NCBI GenBank assembly: GCA_017562135.1
Contig: QEYB01001597.1
Coordinates: 397,174 to 461,173, forward strand
From: Dipylidium caninum
Taxonomy: Eukaryota > Platyhelminthes > Cestoda > Cyclophyllidea > Dipylidiidae
Reading direction: 5' to 3'
Length of the DNA: 64,000 bases
The position numbers and the translations under genes were made by a program. The notes beneath the pieces were generated by a model that was given only the letters and a program-made list of their open reading frames with translations, was not told the origin of the DNA and ran no database searches. How positions within the stretch are numbered: the stretch's first letter is position 1; every line of letters begins with the position of its first letter. Below, piece by piece: positions 1-14,100 of the stretch.

Positions 1-1366
1 ATTGCAGAAAGTTGGGATTTAAGAAACTCGATTAGACGGACTGGGTACTGCATTTACGTCTCATGTCGGAAGATTGAAGAAGCGGTAAAGCCAAAAAAGC
101 AACTAGCATGGATTTTGATTCAATTTCTCCTAAACATTTTATGATGTGAGAGCCAAGATCTAGCACCATGGGTTTGCTTTTGTCCCGATTTCAATATCAT
201 AGGGAACAACCCCAGCGATTGAGTCACGTGGCATAATGAAATGAAACTGCTCACGTAGGTATAAAAATCGTAGGTTGCTCTCGGGTTTGCCGCTTATCTG
301 CAACATTGTAATAAACAGGGTGGATGGGCTGATTGAAAGCAAGTTTAACAAAACAACCATTTGTAATGAATTACAGAGTAAGAAACATCCTAGCTGTGTC
401 CGTATTACACACAAGCCTGCAATGTTAATTATATATATAGTTGTTTATGTTTGTATGGAAACCAAAATAATAATTGTAAATCATTTCTCAAAGAAAATAT
501 GTAGGAATAAGAGGCTATCGAATACACTTAAGCAAGTATTACGCGACAAAATGCCTGACTATCAAAAGAGCCATTGGTGGCAACATGATACTTATCCCTG
601 ATTTGTTGTTTAGGTACAAATAGTTTAAATCTGTCTCTGTGTATTCTAAGACAGAGGGATCGAGTCGTCCACGCAAATATCAAACATTTTGCATCAATGT
701 AATATCTATCGGGTCGTAACATGCAGTAACTATGGGGAAGAAGAAGATTTGTATGTCCTGATTGAGATAAGGTCCGACACATTTTCGTGCACTCATGAAA
801 AGACAGACACTTATAAAAGCTCCGAAATTTGCCGTAGACACAAACACTTATCCTAACTGTTAATTGAACAAATTGTCAGAATAAGCAGTAACCAAATTTA
901 AATTGTTGCAGTAGAAGGATTTTTTGTACAATGAGGAATCAATGTCTTGCAGCTGAAGTTAAAAGAACAGTTTGCAAAAAGTTATCGTACAAACCCTGTA
1001 TAATTGTGCAATCTGTTATTATGTTAAGACAAAAATATAAAGCCATGACCGTTTCATGTAAAAGTGAAAGTGATCAGCCTTGCTTTTCTGCAATTTTTTT
1101 ATGTTGCCCACCATTCGCACTTTATATTTTGTTTGAATTTGCTACAAGAATGAACATGGTATACATTACTTGATTGCGGCTTTTTAAGTGACCCTTTTCG
1201 ACATATGGCCCAAGATTTTCTCGTTTGAGTCAGGCCGTTTGCCATTGCCATTGTGTTGTCATCACCAACCGCATTTCGACCTAACTTTCGAAAATCGCTT
1301 CAAATGTTACCCTCCACACAGTTTTCAGTAGTAAGCTAATATTTTCTTGCATTTACTCATATTGAG
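1..1366. other. 5' flanking region of the coiled-coil gene, no gene supported
   Basis: Mostly AT-rich sequence with scattered short open frames and no convincing exon, domain or repeat. Frames of about 80-108 codons at 275-601 and 931-1173 have no splice context or recognisable motif and are probably chance. A pyrimidine-rich stretch ending in TTTTCAG at about 1322-1328 lies some 40 bases before the first ATG of the coiled-coil gene. It could be a 3' splice acceptor for a 5' UTR intron or for trans-splicing, which flatworms use, but nothing in the window decides this. Confidence 0.5.
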
Positions 1367-2136
1367 ATGGATTCAAGATTTCGAAGTCCTGTTATCCCAA
1401 GAAAAGCAGTAGGGACCGAAGAAGCAGCAACAACACTCGCAAAGAAATCTAAACGGTCCAAATCGACCGTAAGTATTGATTAAATGTGAACATTTTTTAG
1501 GAAAATTCGTTGGAAAAGAGTGACCCATTTATGCGGATGGGGGCGAAAGGAGAGTCCAAACCCGAAGACCCAATGGCTGTCCTGAACAAACGGTGGTCAA
1601 TTATAGCAAAAAATCAGGAGACGGTGTGTGATTTATTTTATTATTGGACGTTGGCAGATGTCAAAACAGGAACTCCTTAATAATTACCGGTTGCTTATGA
1701 ATGACCATCTGCGGCTCGAAAGATTTCTTTCCATTCTCACTAAGGACAATGAAATGGTAAGACTTCGTCCCTTTATGCAACTACGATGCATTTTTTGTAT
1801 AACTCTTAGCAATATTTTCTCATTACTTATCCAACAAATATTATTGCTTTTATTTTTCAACCTAATCATAGGCGCGTAATCGCCTGCAGACAGACCTTTT
1901 GGACGCTATGATGTGCATCGAGGATTTAAAACAGGCATTGGAAGTTCGCATGGCACGCGTAAGCATCCCATCTCGTTACTATATGTCGATTCGTTAATTT
2001 ACTTTCACTCGTTTTGCTCCAGATCAGTGTCTCTTCGTCGCGTATTTGCGTAGGATTAGGGGTTTCACGTACCCCCCACTTAGCTTCACTCCTTCAGAAT
2101 CAATTAAGCCGAATATCTAAAAGCTCACATATAGAT
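1367..2136 (+). CDS. Coiled-coil gene exons 1-5 (5' cluster)
   Basis: Five exons (34, 41, 33, 29 and 38 codons) separated by introns of 32, 34, 115 and 64 bases, all in phase 0 and all GT...AG. Exon 1 opens at an ATG (1367) and encodes a basic head (PVIPRKAV... ending in KKSKRSKST). Exon 2 contains DPMAVLNKRWSIIAKNQE. Exons 3 and 4 read as amphipathic helix (for example LLMNDHLRLERFLSILTK). Exon 5 is Ser-rich. The frame stays open through all five splices without correction, which is strong evidence that this is a real 5' end. The donor at 2137 (GTAAGT) opens a 5.3-kb intron. Confidence 0.78.
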
Positions 2137-5100
2137 GTAAGTGGTAGTAGAGGAAGTTAGACAAGAGTCTTCTCCCATGTAGATTTCATCCCGTATAGTT
2201 AGTTATTATTTATTTAAATTGCCAGTGCAGAAGTATTGTGAATGCTGGTGAAGCCGACTCTGAGGGGATATTAAACCATTACAGAGGAGAAACTCCTCTT
2301 AAGTCATGTCTTTGCTGACCGTTTGCCACATCATCCCGGATTTTAGTGAGGTGAGACAGTTCTACACGTCGTCGTGAGATAATTTGGTCTACGTAGGAGT
2401 GATTTTTCGAAGAATGGGCTGAGGGTGGGACGATTTGCGGCTGTCATCCCTCTCAAGTGAGGGAATCGGGCTGGTAGAAGTAGGCATATCACATCAAACT
2501 AACTTCCTCCTAAACATAGTATTAGTCGGCTGAAAGGCTTCCTTTGCAGCGTATCCACCCTAAGAGGTGCCTCTCTGTGAACAGTCAGCTGCGTCGCAAC
2601 ACGGAGGATGTTAGATGCGCCCTGAGGTGCATGCGCCTACCTCGGTGCCTCTGCGTCTAGTTGCCAGTGCGTTGGGCTCCCTCTCCGCATTATAAAGTCT
2701 GTCCCTCTGTCTGTCGGTGTGAGTGTGCCTATGTGGGATGCACATCGGCGATTACAACTTGACATGACGATGAAGTATGGGATGGGGCGCTCCGTGTTTT
2801 CCCTTGGAGGGAGGTGGCACCGTCCTCGTCTAACGCTCTCTCCACCTGCCTGTGCATGGCTGATGAGACCCCCTCGCCTCCCTCCGTCTGCCCTCGCGTA
2901 TCCGTCACGGAACCGTTTCGCTCGGATGAAAAACTGCAGGCGTTTTTTATACTTGTCCTCGCGCTGGCCCACGTCCCAACGTCTTCTCTCTCATCTACCC
3001 GTCATGCCTTTTGAGGCGGAGAAAAACCTTCTGCCGGTGGGCAATCGTGGGGCGGTGTGAGGCGAGGAGACACTTAACTGCGGTCAGTTGCAGAGTGAAC
3101 TCGTTTGGCCGCGAGTCTGGCCCGTGTTGCGAGAGCGAGAGGGCGACTGTTTGCTCTCCACCTTATTTGCGTCGTAATTCGTCTGTAACTCGATCAAATT
3201 TGAAGTCACCCTGGGTGAAATCTCCGCACATCCTCCCGAAATAACAGAGTTTCTGCCGCCCTGAGTGTTGAGGACAATGTCAATGCCTGAAATTAAATGG
3301 GGCAGAGAAGATTCTCCCTGCTGAAGCTGAGTCGGCGGAGTTTCTGTCCACCACTCGAGTGATTCACGACTCTCTGCGTGGCTCTAACCGTCTCCAGCGG
3401 TCGACCACCCTCTCGCCCAGTAACCTTACCTGAAGGGGGATGAGGAGTTCGCCCATTCCTCGCAGACCTTCTCTTCCCCTGACGCAAGCTGCTGTCTCGA
3501 GTGATGAACTCCTCATAGATCGTTCATCTGTCGACAGGGAAGACGACCCCAGAATACCGGGCACAGCTTTGTACGAGTATTAACCGCCTTCCGGTGCTCA
3601 TAGGGGAGAAACGATGAAGTGTTAGGCGAAGCGACTGCGAAACCTCGTTTGTCTCCGCCGTCCGCTAGCGGAGACGAGTGAGAGTGGCGCAAGTCGGCAA
3701 GAGACGACTCTCTCAGGCGCAGGGTCCGGGGTGGAAAAAGGCTCCTGCGCGGATTTCTGCGGCCCGACGTCACCCGGGCCAGTCAACAGTCTCCTCGGCA
3801 CCTTACGAAAATTGTGCACATTCGCCCAATTAGTTGCGGTTGGCCCCTGAGCTGTGGGCGCTGGGACGAGGGACGAGGCACGAGGCACGAGGCCCGCTGT
3901 TTCGTCAGGGGAGGTCGTGTGAAAAGGTCACCTCAGCAATTTGCCGTGTGAACGCGGCTGTGGAGGAGGACGCAAGGCAATTCGCCTTCTCACTGAGAGG
4001 CGAAGAGAAGCATTTGCTTCCCTTTCGTTCCCTCCCATTCAAATGAAAGTTAACACGTAGAAAATTGGGCCTCGAATAGCAGAAGTAGACAATTTTTGAT
4101 GTTACCTGTTAGTTATTGGAAATACTTTGTTTTTATTTCTTAACTAAAGGTAAGATTCTTTTCGTATTTTGTTCTTATACTTTGCTCCTTCTAAGATGGT
4201 TTCTTCCACTGCCTCATCTCTCTCCTACTTTTCCTTTTAGCGCCGAAAAATCGTAAGTCCAGTCGATTGATTTCATTGTTCACCGCCACAAACCCCCTTT
4301 CCCCTTCGCCCCAACGCGTCCCGTCTCGTCCAACCGACGTCGCCGGGTCGTCAGGACAGAAGTTTCGCCTCTTCACGACTCAAGCGGGCCGTCGAAGGGG
4401 GCGGTTTGGGGGCCACCATTCGCCCACTGAACCCGGTCGGGTGTTAATTACCGTCCAGCCGGTAGACGTCTGTGGGGATTTACTAGTTGGTTGCGGGTCT
4501 GCTTCCTCGCGTCTGTTATCTCTCAATGGGTCGCCTGTTCCTCCTACCCGACGCCCCATCCGCTGAAGGCTGGGGGGAAGGTGGGGGATGGGGGAAGGAC
4601 TGGCAGACCTTAGACACTCACTGTCAATCGTGTTGTGTCTAACGTTAAAGGGAAATATGGTGGACTCCTTCGTCTGAGCTGCAGATATGATCAACTTTAA
4701 TTTCTTTTGAACGTTAATCTTTCTACCTTCAATGCCGTAATTGGATTACCCCCCAACCCCTTCTGCTCACCACAAAAAGCCTACACACGCACCTACAAAA
4801 GCCTAAAACAGCCCGACGCCCTGTCATCGCCTCGCAGACTTGCAAATCTCCCCGCTGCCGTGACGCAAGTCCGATTCACAGCCCCAAGGACAAAGTGCCA
4901 GATCAGACTGGAGCGAGTCGGCGCCTGTTGCCCCTGACGGCGCTAAGTGAAAGTCTTTGGTCGCTCCACCAGCCAATCGCCTGCCGACAGACGTGAAACT
5001 TGCACAGCTGCGGCCTCGTGATTGGTGGAGGCGGGCCCGACGTAGGGGCGGGCCCGACGTAGGGGTGCGACAAATCACTGCCCCCTCGGCTGTCACCGTC

Positions 5101-8100
5101 CCAATGACGCTCTATGGGACCGCCAAATCTCATTCTTCACCCGGTTAAACCAGTCTTTCCTCCGCTGTGAAATTGCAACTCTCTTACCATTCTATCACGA
5201 CGAGACCAATGAAAGCGCACGATTTGTCTGCTTCCGAAGCAAACTGGCAGGCAGGCAGGCGGGCGGCCGCGCGAGAGAGCGGACGGACAGGCGGGCGGGC
5301 GGTGGGAGAAGCAGACAGGCTGGGCGACTGGGAAGCCGTGGAGGGGATAGCGTAATCTATTTTTGCCCGCAGACATGTGCAGAGAGCGGCGTAGTTAGAA
5401 TTGTCGGGCTGTTCCGTGGCGAAGCTCACCGTTTAGTACGTGGAGTCACGTACGCGGTGCCGTGACGAGGCGGTGTACGCAATCGGCGATTAAGACGTTC
5501 TCCGGGCCGCGGAAGGCATTTCGGGCCTGTAGGAGGCTCCGATCGACCAGTTGCCGGCAGGTGAATTAGACTCTTTCCGAGGTGGAGGAGACAGGGAAAT
5601 CCCTTTTCCTTGGCTCACCGGCGCGGTACATTTGACCTACAAAGGCCGAGTGAAGGCAGCAGCAGGGGAGTCACTGGTAGATGAAAAAGAGGAGAGGAGG
5701 ATGAGAAGGAGCAATATTTCAGTAAGGAAGGTGACCGCCACATTCCCTCCTGTGCGCCCGTCGCAGCTGACGCAAAGGACTTCTCTCGGCGTCAGCAGGT
5801 CCGCGTATGGCAGGCGTCTGTCGTGGCAATTGGTTTCTCCTCTGCGCGTCAATTCAAATCATCAACGTGGAAATGCATCGGTGCTGGCTTTGCCGTGCAA
5901 GTCGGCGGCCTTTATGTCTCGCGGCTTCAGCGAATTCCCTCACCTGCCCGGGGGGGGGGGAGGGGCGAGGCAATGTGGTCCAGGTTCTATGCCGTGACTG
6001 CGGTTGTCTGAGCCCTACGAGCCCTGAGTCGGCCGGTCCCTCCGCCTCCACCCTCGCCTCCGCGTGGCGCAGTGTGGGGCAGCGCTGGAGCGAGAGTGCC
6101 GACAGCCCCGCTGTCGACGGTGAAGTGGCCCGTGGACGGTCCGCCGTGCCGTAAGGCAGAGAAGCAGACGCAGTTGAATTACTTAGGCCACAGCAGAATC
6201 GGTTGGTTGCATGCGTTGGCGGTAATTATCTCCCCTCCGTGTCCCAAAGAGCTCTGACAATATTAGATTCGCCCCGCGGGCAGAAAGGAGTCCAACCGGC
6301 CGATCCAAGTGGAGCTCACTTATTTGCTCGTGCCGCCAGAGAGTTTCCTCACCCAACCTGAATGCAGGCGGGACTGGAAATGGCCGCCCCGCGGGCGGAG
6401 GGGTCGCGGCGGGCAGAAAGCGACCCTGGCACGAACGGACCCGACGAGGCGCGTGGAGTGGCCGGCGGCGCGATTAATCGCCCGAGATAGTCCAGTCTTA
6501 ATGGCGAGGCGGCGGTGGCAGATAAGAGCACACGCCACAGACACTGCGGGGCGTTGTGAGGAACACTGCAACCGTCCTTCGGAGTTTTTGTTGCCTTGAG
6601 CGGGTGGCAGAGACGCGAGGCTGCGGCGGGGGGAGGGGGGCGCAGACGGTCGGCGGTGAATCCTGGGACGGGGGAGGGGGAAGGGGGGAAAGGGGCCTTT
6701 TTTAAACAAAAACTTGTGGCCTACTGCCAAGATTTGCCCATTGGAGGGAGGATTTCCAAGCCTCGCGTCTCCAATGACACGAGGACGTAGAGTCCCACGA
6801 GAGCCTGCTTCTTTTACGAGATATTTTACGCTTTTTTCACTCTTTTTGTTCTGAGGACCCCCGTGAGGCGGAGGAGAGGAGATCGCTCATTCGACAGAAC
6901 AAAAAACTTCTAAACCAGGTGATTTTCCCATCACTTTTGCTTTCTCATACTCGGGTTTTTTTGTCGTGCAATGGCGGGTTCCCCTCCACGCAATGACCTC
7001 GTTTGGAAGGCCGCCTCGCCTCTCGCGGTCGGTCCGCTTCTTTCGCCTTCATCGTCTCCCCCGTCCACGCTACGGCGACCCGTCTTTCCCCGCATTTACC
7101 CCGTCGGGCGTGGTGGATCACCGCCGCCGCCGCCACCGCCACCGCAGGCACGGGAGTCGCTCTACGCTCACCTGCGTGGAGGAGCGCCAAGTGCGTGTCC
7201 GCCGGGCTCGGAGGGGAGTTCAGTCCCCTCGGGCTCCGGGTGAGAAGGAGCCCCTTCCCGGTGGCATCCTCGCCACCTCCGGGGTTGTTAAGCGCCATGA
7301 CACGCGGGGAGACGATGGGGTGTCTGTAGCGCCTCACCAGCGACCACCCTCCGGTCGGTGGTGTTTCGCGGGACCGCAACAAACTGTCCTTTTCCAGTCC
7401 ACGTCGAGGGGAGGTCGACATTTCCCCGCGACTGGCGGTAAACGCGTTGTTTCCTTTTGCAGCTCTACGAGTCGGCGAAGCGGATTGAAATGCTGGAGCT
7501 GGCCAAACTCGAGATGAAGGAGCAGTTGGAGTTGCTCGACTTTCAGATGGTGGAAATTGAAAACCAAAAGGCCATGGTGAGTGCCCACTTTGCCACGAGG
7601 GGACGAGGAAGTGGGAGTTGCCGCCCAGTTAAACGCACCACCACCGCACGCTTTCGCGGCCTGGAGTGGCAGAATGAAGCAGTCGAGGGTATTCTCCCAT
7701 CCCATTGCGCCTTCGTCCAAGTTGGGTAGAGTTTTGGCCTAAATGCTGGGATTTTAAGAAGAGACCACAAATCCTACGCGTCGAACTGGCGTCGAGGGCT
7801 AAAAGGGCGGACGTAGAATGCTGCGCGACGACTTCCACCGCAGGGGAAACGGGCATTTGACGGGTATTTCATGCCTTAAACTACGAGGGGGCTAATTCGA
7901 GGCGTCGATGCCTTTTTTAGGTGGAGGAGGAGTTGCGTCGTCAACCGGCGTGTGAGAACGGGACTACCCAGACAGAGGTGAGACCTCTTGCATCCCCTCC
8001 GCCCCGCGTCCCCTCCGCCACGCCCCGCCTCGGCCCGGCCTGCCAACGCGCCGCTTCGGCCCCTCCCTCCACCTGCCGAGTGAGCTAAGAGGCCGCGTGA

Positions 8101-11100
8101 ATGCGTGGAACCTCCGGCACCCTCGCAGCGCTCACGGCACCGAGGCGCCGCAGAGCGAAAACACTCCGGGCGCCCCACGACCCGACTGGCTGTCCGCCGT
8201 GGACGTCTCAGTCCCGGGTTCGGCCTGAGGGCGAGTGAACCAGAGAATTTGGGCTTCAACACCACTTTGAACCGGTGGCGTAAAGTAGCGTGAAAGAATT
8301 AAAGAGGCTGCTGGGGGAAAAGGTTTGTTTCTAAAAATCTTTGTGTTTCCCCAGTAGACCGGCGACACTGTGCCTCACCTCCGCAATAATTGTTCACCGC
8401 TCAAAATCAGTCTGCTTGCCTTAGAATTTCATTTTGTCATTGCGACTGCGAGGCAGGTGAAGTCACCAGCTGCGTCGCCCGGCCAGGCTAATTGTCCACT
8501 TCGTCGGACGTCTCCCTTTGTGCCCTCTTTCTTCCCGCCTGACAGCCCGAAGAACTCCCCACGTAGCCCAAAACGCCATAAGGCAGAAGACCCTTCTACT
8601 GTGAGCCACTTTTCATCTCCTCCCGCCTGTTCGCACGTCGTGAGAGTCGAGTTGGCACACTTGGACATCCTCTTCCCCGGCACAATACCATTGGGGTCCA
8701 AAAATCTCCTTTTGCAGGGGGGGGGGCGGGAGGGAAGCCACCCGACGACACGGCCTCGAGGGGCCCAGCAGCCCGCACTTGGGTGGACTCCCGGCGGCCG
8801 GGGAGGCGGCGGTGTCGCCCCGCCCGGCGTCTTCACTCGGCACGATGTGGTGGGCGGCCGCATTTCAGAGGAAAGAGCTTAAAATATCTTTTTGTTATGG
8901 CACATTTTTCGCACTGATGTGTGACGCCACTGCGGCCTGCTTCCTGCGGAGGTGGCCGCCTCCTCCCACTTTCCCCAGCGGCCCCTCGGCCTCGCCGACT
9001 CCGCCTCTTTGCAGCCTTCGTCGCGTCCCACGTCTCCCCTGACACTCGTAAAAAGCGATCAACGCAAGGAAGTTGGCATTTGTGGCGTGAAGGTCTCACG
9101 ACGGCAAAGACAGGCTGAGGTCGTAGACGCCTGCCTAAACTTCATCCAGCCGGGCTCCGCTTTCTCCTCAGTTGGCGCGATTCCACTCCGCGGACGAGGC
9201 TGATGATGCGGCGTGAATAAGTTGGATTGCGAGGCGAATTGAGGCGACACGCCTGTTTCACCAGCAGCCGCGCCCAACGTTTGGCTCCGTTGTTTGCTTT
9301 CTTGGCTCTTGGGGGCCGTGATGATTTGCCCAAACCGCCCGGACGAAGATGGCGGTGGGAAGGAGCGAGCAGGAGGCAGACGACTTAGTTGTTTGCCTCC
9401 AGCGGAGCAGTCTTTGGAGGGCGGGCGAAAGACTGGGCGTCTCTTGTCTCTGCGCCCCACGCCGGGAAAAACCTTTCGGTCGGGAGGGAGGCGCAGCGAA
9501 AGGCGAGGCGGGGAGACAGGCCGGTGGTGTGGAATCTCACGGCGGGGGGTCGCGAAGACCTCGACGGATGCAGGACGCCCGAAAAGTTGGCAGCGTCCTC
9601 TTTTACTGCTGCACCAGGCGAAGGGCGAAGGGCGAAGCAGCTTCCTGCGAAAGGTGGCCGCCTATTTGACAAAGTCAACGATTACCGGGATTTACCCTCC
9701 GCGGAGATTGTACTTTTCGCAATGTACTACGTCTTTCTCCCCTCCACCGTTCTCCCGCCGCCCAGCCCACCCAACCCCGTCCGGTCCCCTTCGCGCCTCC
9801 ACCTCCGCTGCCCGGTGGGTTTTGCGGGCGGCACTTTGGCCGGCATGAGTGGCAATAAAACACAGCCGAGGGCAGTTCCTCCGGGGACAGGAGATATTTT
9901 TTTTCCCGAGGAAAAGGAATTAACTCCCCTTTTGGACAGTAAAGCCTCCTCCTCCTCCTCCTTCTCCCCCATTGGGTTCACCCCCACGCCAAGTCGACGT
10001 GGTGCGAGCTGACTCCGCGACGTCCAAAGGACGCACGACGGCTCCTGTTCGGCGCTGGCACACGCGCCATTCTCGCAGTGTTACGAGCAGCCTCGGACGG
10101 CCGGTTGCGACTTTTTTTTGTCAAACGAGTCCGCCGCATTGGTCGAGTCCACTGTTTATACGACACGGTCCACGGCGCTGCGTACGAGCGTAGAAACTGA
10201 AAAACTGTCCTGCATGTGCCTGTTTACACACACACACGTGTGTGTGCATGTGTTTGTGTGGAGATTCGGTCGATCGGCGTCGCTCCTTCCTGCGTGTGCG
10301 TGCTCCACTCAGGGCCGCGTCGCAACGCTGCCTCCGCGGCCGTTTTCTCGTTGCCCTGCGAGACCGGCCACGCACGGGGGCGAAGCACCTCCCCGCCGAC
10401 TTGCTCCTCCTCCTCCTCCTCCTCCTCCTCCTCCTCCGAGGTCGGACGAGGCGCCTTGGGCATCACGTGGGCGCTATCTCTTCGGCCGAAAGGCCCGCTG
10501 CTGCCTTCTGGAGCGGTGGGCGCCTCGGCGTGCCCGAGGAGTCGGCCGGTGGTCCCGCGAACATCGCCCTTACGGTCGTGTGGCTGGTGGCCCGTCTGCA
10601 AGCAAATCAGAAGGACGGGTGTGCGACGAGGGGCCGAGAGGGGCGGAAGGCGGCGGGCAGACGCTGTGACGCAGTTAAAGGCGGCCGGGTGTTGCTACAC
10701 CAGGGGAGAAGGGGGAAAAGACGACTATCTCCTCCGCCCCTTGTGCGCACTCTTTCCCGCCTCGGGGATGTAATTTTGCCGATCGCCGCTGTCGGGCGAC
10801 TTGATGGGTCCGAAGATTTTTTTCTCTCAAACGCGGGAGGGTGGGAGGCGAGGATGAAGCAGCCCATCTTCCGTCCGAGGCAACGGCAATCACCCACACG
10901 TGAGGGCAACATGTAGGATGCGCAAATCTGAGGCAATTTTGGGACAAAAACAACCTCGCAGTGGTGAAAATGTTGCTCGGCAGCACACCGAGATGGAGTT
11001 AGCGTTGTGGCGGAGTTTGTAGGGCGCACAAAAGCCACCAGTGGACGACACGGCACTCAACGGGGACCAGATCAGCGGCGCAGTGGGCAGAGGCGGCGTC

Positions 11101-14100
11101 TTCTCCCTCGTCCGCCGCCTTTCCGCGCCAGTGCCACTCTCCGACGGGGAAAAACGGTGCTCGGAGGATGGGAAGCGGTGGGCGGGTCGGGCTGAGACAG
11201 ACCGCAGCACCCGGCCTGACTCTCCCGCCGAGGTTAGCTGAATCCCTTTCGGGAGGCGGCACTCCAACTCTCTAAATGTCTCCCAGGCGAGTAACCTTGT
11301 GCCGTCGTCGTCGGCGTTGCAGAGGGGAGACTGTCCAGACCCTTTGAGCTGCCGTATTTGGAAGGCGAGGACGAAAGGGCGCGTAGAACTCTCGTCCTTC
11401 GTCGGGATCCCCTTCTCCTCATCCACGCCCTTTCGCACTACTCCATCTTCACTTTCTGCCCGCGCCTCCCCTTCCACGAAAGTCAGACGACAAAGCAAGG
11501 AATCATTCTGGCCCTCGCCAAGCGGATGCCGTTCAAACTGCGCAGATGCGGCCTTAAAAGCTGATCTCGGTGTGATTGAGGCATAGAGCCGGTTGGCCAA
11601 TCGTCCTGGTGGGACTGTAGCCTGCTCCAGAGCTTCCTGTTCGCGAGGAAGCGGCCTTCGTGCCCATCCGCCCTCGGTAAAAGACCCTTCTACGAACCGG
11701 TTGCTGAACGCATTCCGCGGGCATTCGACCTGGAGCGGACTGATGAGGGAATTTTCCGCAGTCTGCGTCTCGGCCACGGACGCAGCCGCCGGAGCCAACG
11801 CCCGCAGCGGTTGAAGCAGCCTCGGTGACGTGGTCTCCTCGGTCCGGGAGCCTGTCAACCCCCCAACCCGGCGCTCCGCCTCGTCGGTGACAGGAGGGGT
11901 GCTTGAGCCCTCGCGAATCCTCGGCTGCCTCGTGGCATCCTCCTGGTTCCGTCCGGAAGGACGTTTAAGCGCCTCGACCTGCCTTGTTTTCGCCCCGGTC
12001 GGCGTCGTGGCATCAGACCACCGCTTGTTTCTGGAATCGAGGCGACGGGATGATGGGGCGGAGCATGCGGGCTTCCCATCGCCTGTCATCAACGTCGGCC
12101 CGCCCCGCCCCGCCTCGTCTTCCTATCCCACGCCTGTCCGATTTGCCCTCCCTAATTAGTCCGGCGCCGAGGAGTTCGCGTTTAAGGATATTCGCTCGTC
12201 CAAGGTCTGCTGAATGAGTCTCGAACTTCTCTTTGTGCAGCGGTTACACAGGAGGGGAAGTTGGGTCTCGCCTCGCCTCGACCTCGCCGACCGCACGGGA
12301 CACCCGCCCCGCCCCCCGCGTGCGAGCCCCAGCGCGGCCTGGCGGTGCCCCCCCCCAAAATGCCAGAGTGAAGGCCGGAGGACTTATCGCCGCCGGCGCG
12401 ACAGCCTCGTCCACGCCTGCGGTCGTCGTGTCAACGTCGGAACTGCCGCACGGAGCGCAGGTTGGAGACAATTTGGTCGGGAATGACAGTTTTCTTAGGA
12501 GGCGCTGCGACAAATTGGCAGGTTAGTCGAGCCGGGGAGGCCGGGAGCCACGTGGGCCTCGTAGAGAACCTGTCGCGGCGGAGGTCTTTGGTGAACGCCT
12601 TTCTTGTGCAGCCGACGGGCATGGCGTTCGAAGTGTCGACTGCTTTGAAGTCGTTGCAACGAACGAAAGCCGCACAAACACCGCGCCTTCCCGTCCGACG
12701 CGGGTTAAGTGGGCATCCGCCGTCCTCGTCCTGCCAGAGTCAACGGTGCGGCCTCGGCGACCTCGAGCGCTGAGGCCCACGACAACGGCTTGTCGAGGGA
12801 TCTGCAGCGAAGAGAGCAGCTGCCCCTCCTCCTCCTCCTCTTCTGGCACAGCTGGAACGGCAAAAAGTTGCTAGGACACCTGTGAAGTCAACGAAATTTT
12901 TGCAACCGAGAATGCGGATCGCTCGCCGGAGAAGCGGAGAGGAGGGGGAAGCGGCAGCGGAAGCGAATAATTTATGGGGAATGTCGTTTCCTATTGCCTC
13001 TGCCGCCTCTCCGCCCCGAGGCATTCTCCGCCGGAGCGGTCCCGCCCCGACACCGGGCGGTGAGGCCGGGGATCACGTCGGCTCGCGCCTTGCCTCGACG
13101 TGGAGGCAACACGGCGGCTCCGCGCACTCCATTCGTCGCAGTCCGTCCATGTCTACCCGTGGGGGAATGAAAAGCCTCAGGCGAGGGAGCGCACGGGGCG
13201 GCGGAGGAGTGATTCGTGCAGAACCGACCTCGTGGGGCAGAACGCCGGCTGTTGACGCCGGGTGTCGACAGGCCTGACTGCCCTGTCCTCCGACGGGTGG
13301 ACCGCTGCCGGCCGAAGGCTGAATTTGTTTTGCTACGCAACGATTCTCTTCTACTCTGCTCACCCTTTTCTGACACCTCTGTTTTCTCGAGAGGTCCCTT
13401 CGCCCCGCTCTCGAGCTCGTATCACCGCATGCTGCACCTCGGCGCGGCTCCGACGTCCCGCCACGAATTCCGGCCGAATTTGCGCCCGCCACTGCCCCAC
13501 TGTCCGAGTGGGGCGCGCGCATGCACATGCCACCGCCTCGGGCTTTTTGTTCCCTCTCCGCCTCCCCTTTGCCCCTGCGGCCGCAGTGACTCACCGCGGG
13601 GCGGAAACGCGGTTGTCGCTGCCCTGTTGCGCCGGCGGACGGCCACAGAGGCACGGCAGGTTAGCGCGGCGACATCCCGTCCCAGGCGCGGAGCTTTGTC
13701 GATGGCTTCTGCCCCCGCCTCTCGCCGCGGGGTCGTCGAAGTGCCTCTTCTTATTCGTCACTTGAGTGAACCTCCTATCTGCCCGCCCTTTTGCGACACT
13801 GCGTAGCTCATCGAGGCCGGGGCACGTACCGTCCACGCGTTCACCACAAGGGGAGGGGGGGGGGGGTTTAGTAGGCTCGTGGCGGTGCCCGCCTCGGCCC
13901 CACGACGGGGCAGGGAGCACCGCGAACAGTCACTTGTGGTCGCTACGTTCCAAGAATTGTCGCAGAGCGGCCGCGATGTGCCGCGCTAGGCGGCGAAAAG
14001 AGGCGCAGGTGTGCTGTCGTGTGTGTGTGAGTGGGTGATAAGATGTCGCGCCTCCCCCCTCTGTGAGGCGGCGGTGACTCACGCCAATCACACGCCAAGT

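Noticed and set aside
10224..10601. Poly-Glu, poly-Ser and poly-Leu tracts in several frames near 10.4 kb
   Set aside because: They come from a TCC trinucleotide run read in different frames.
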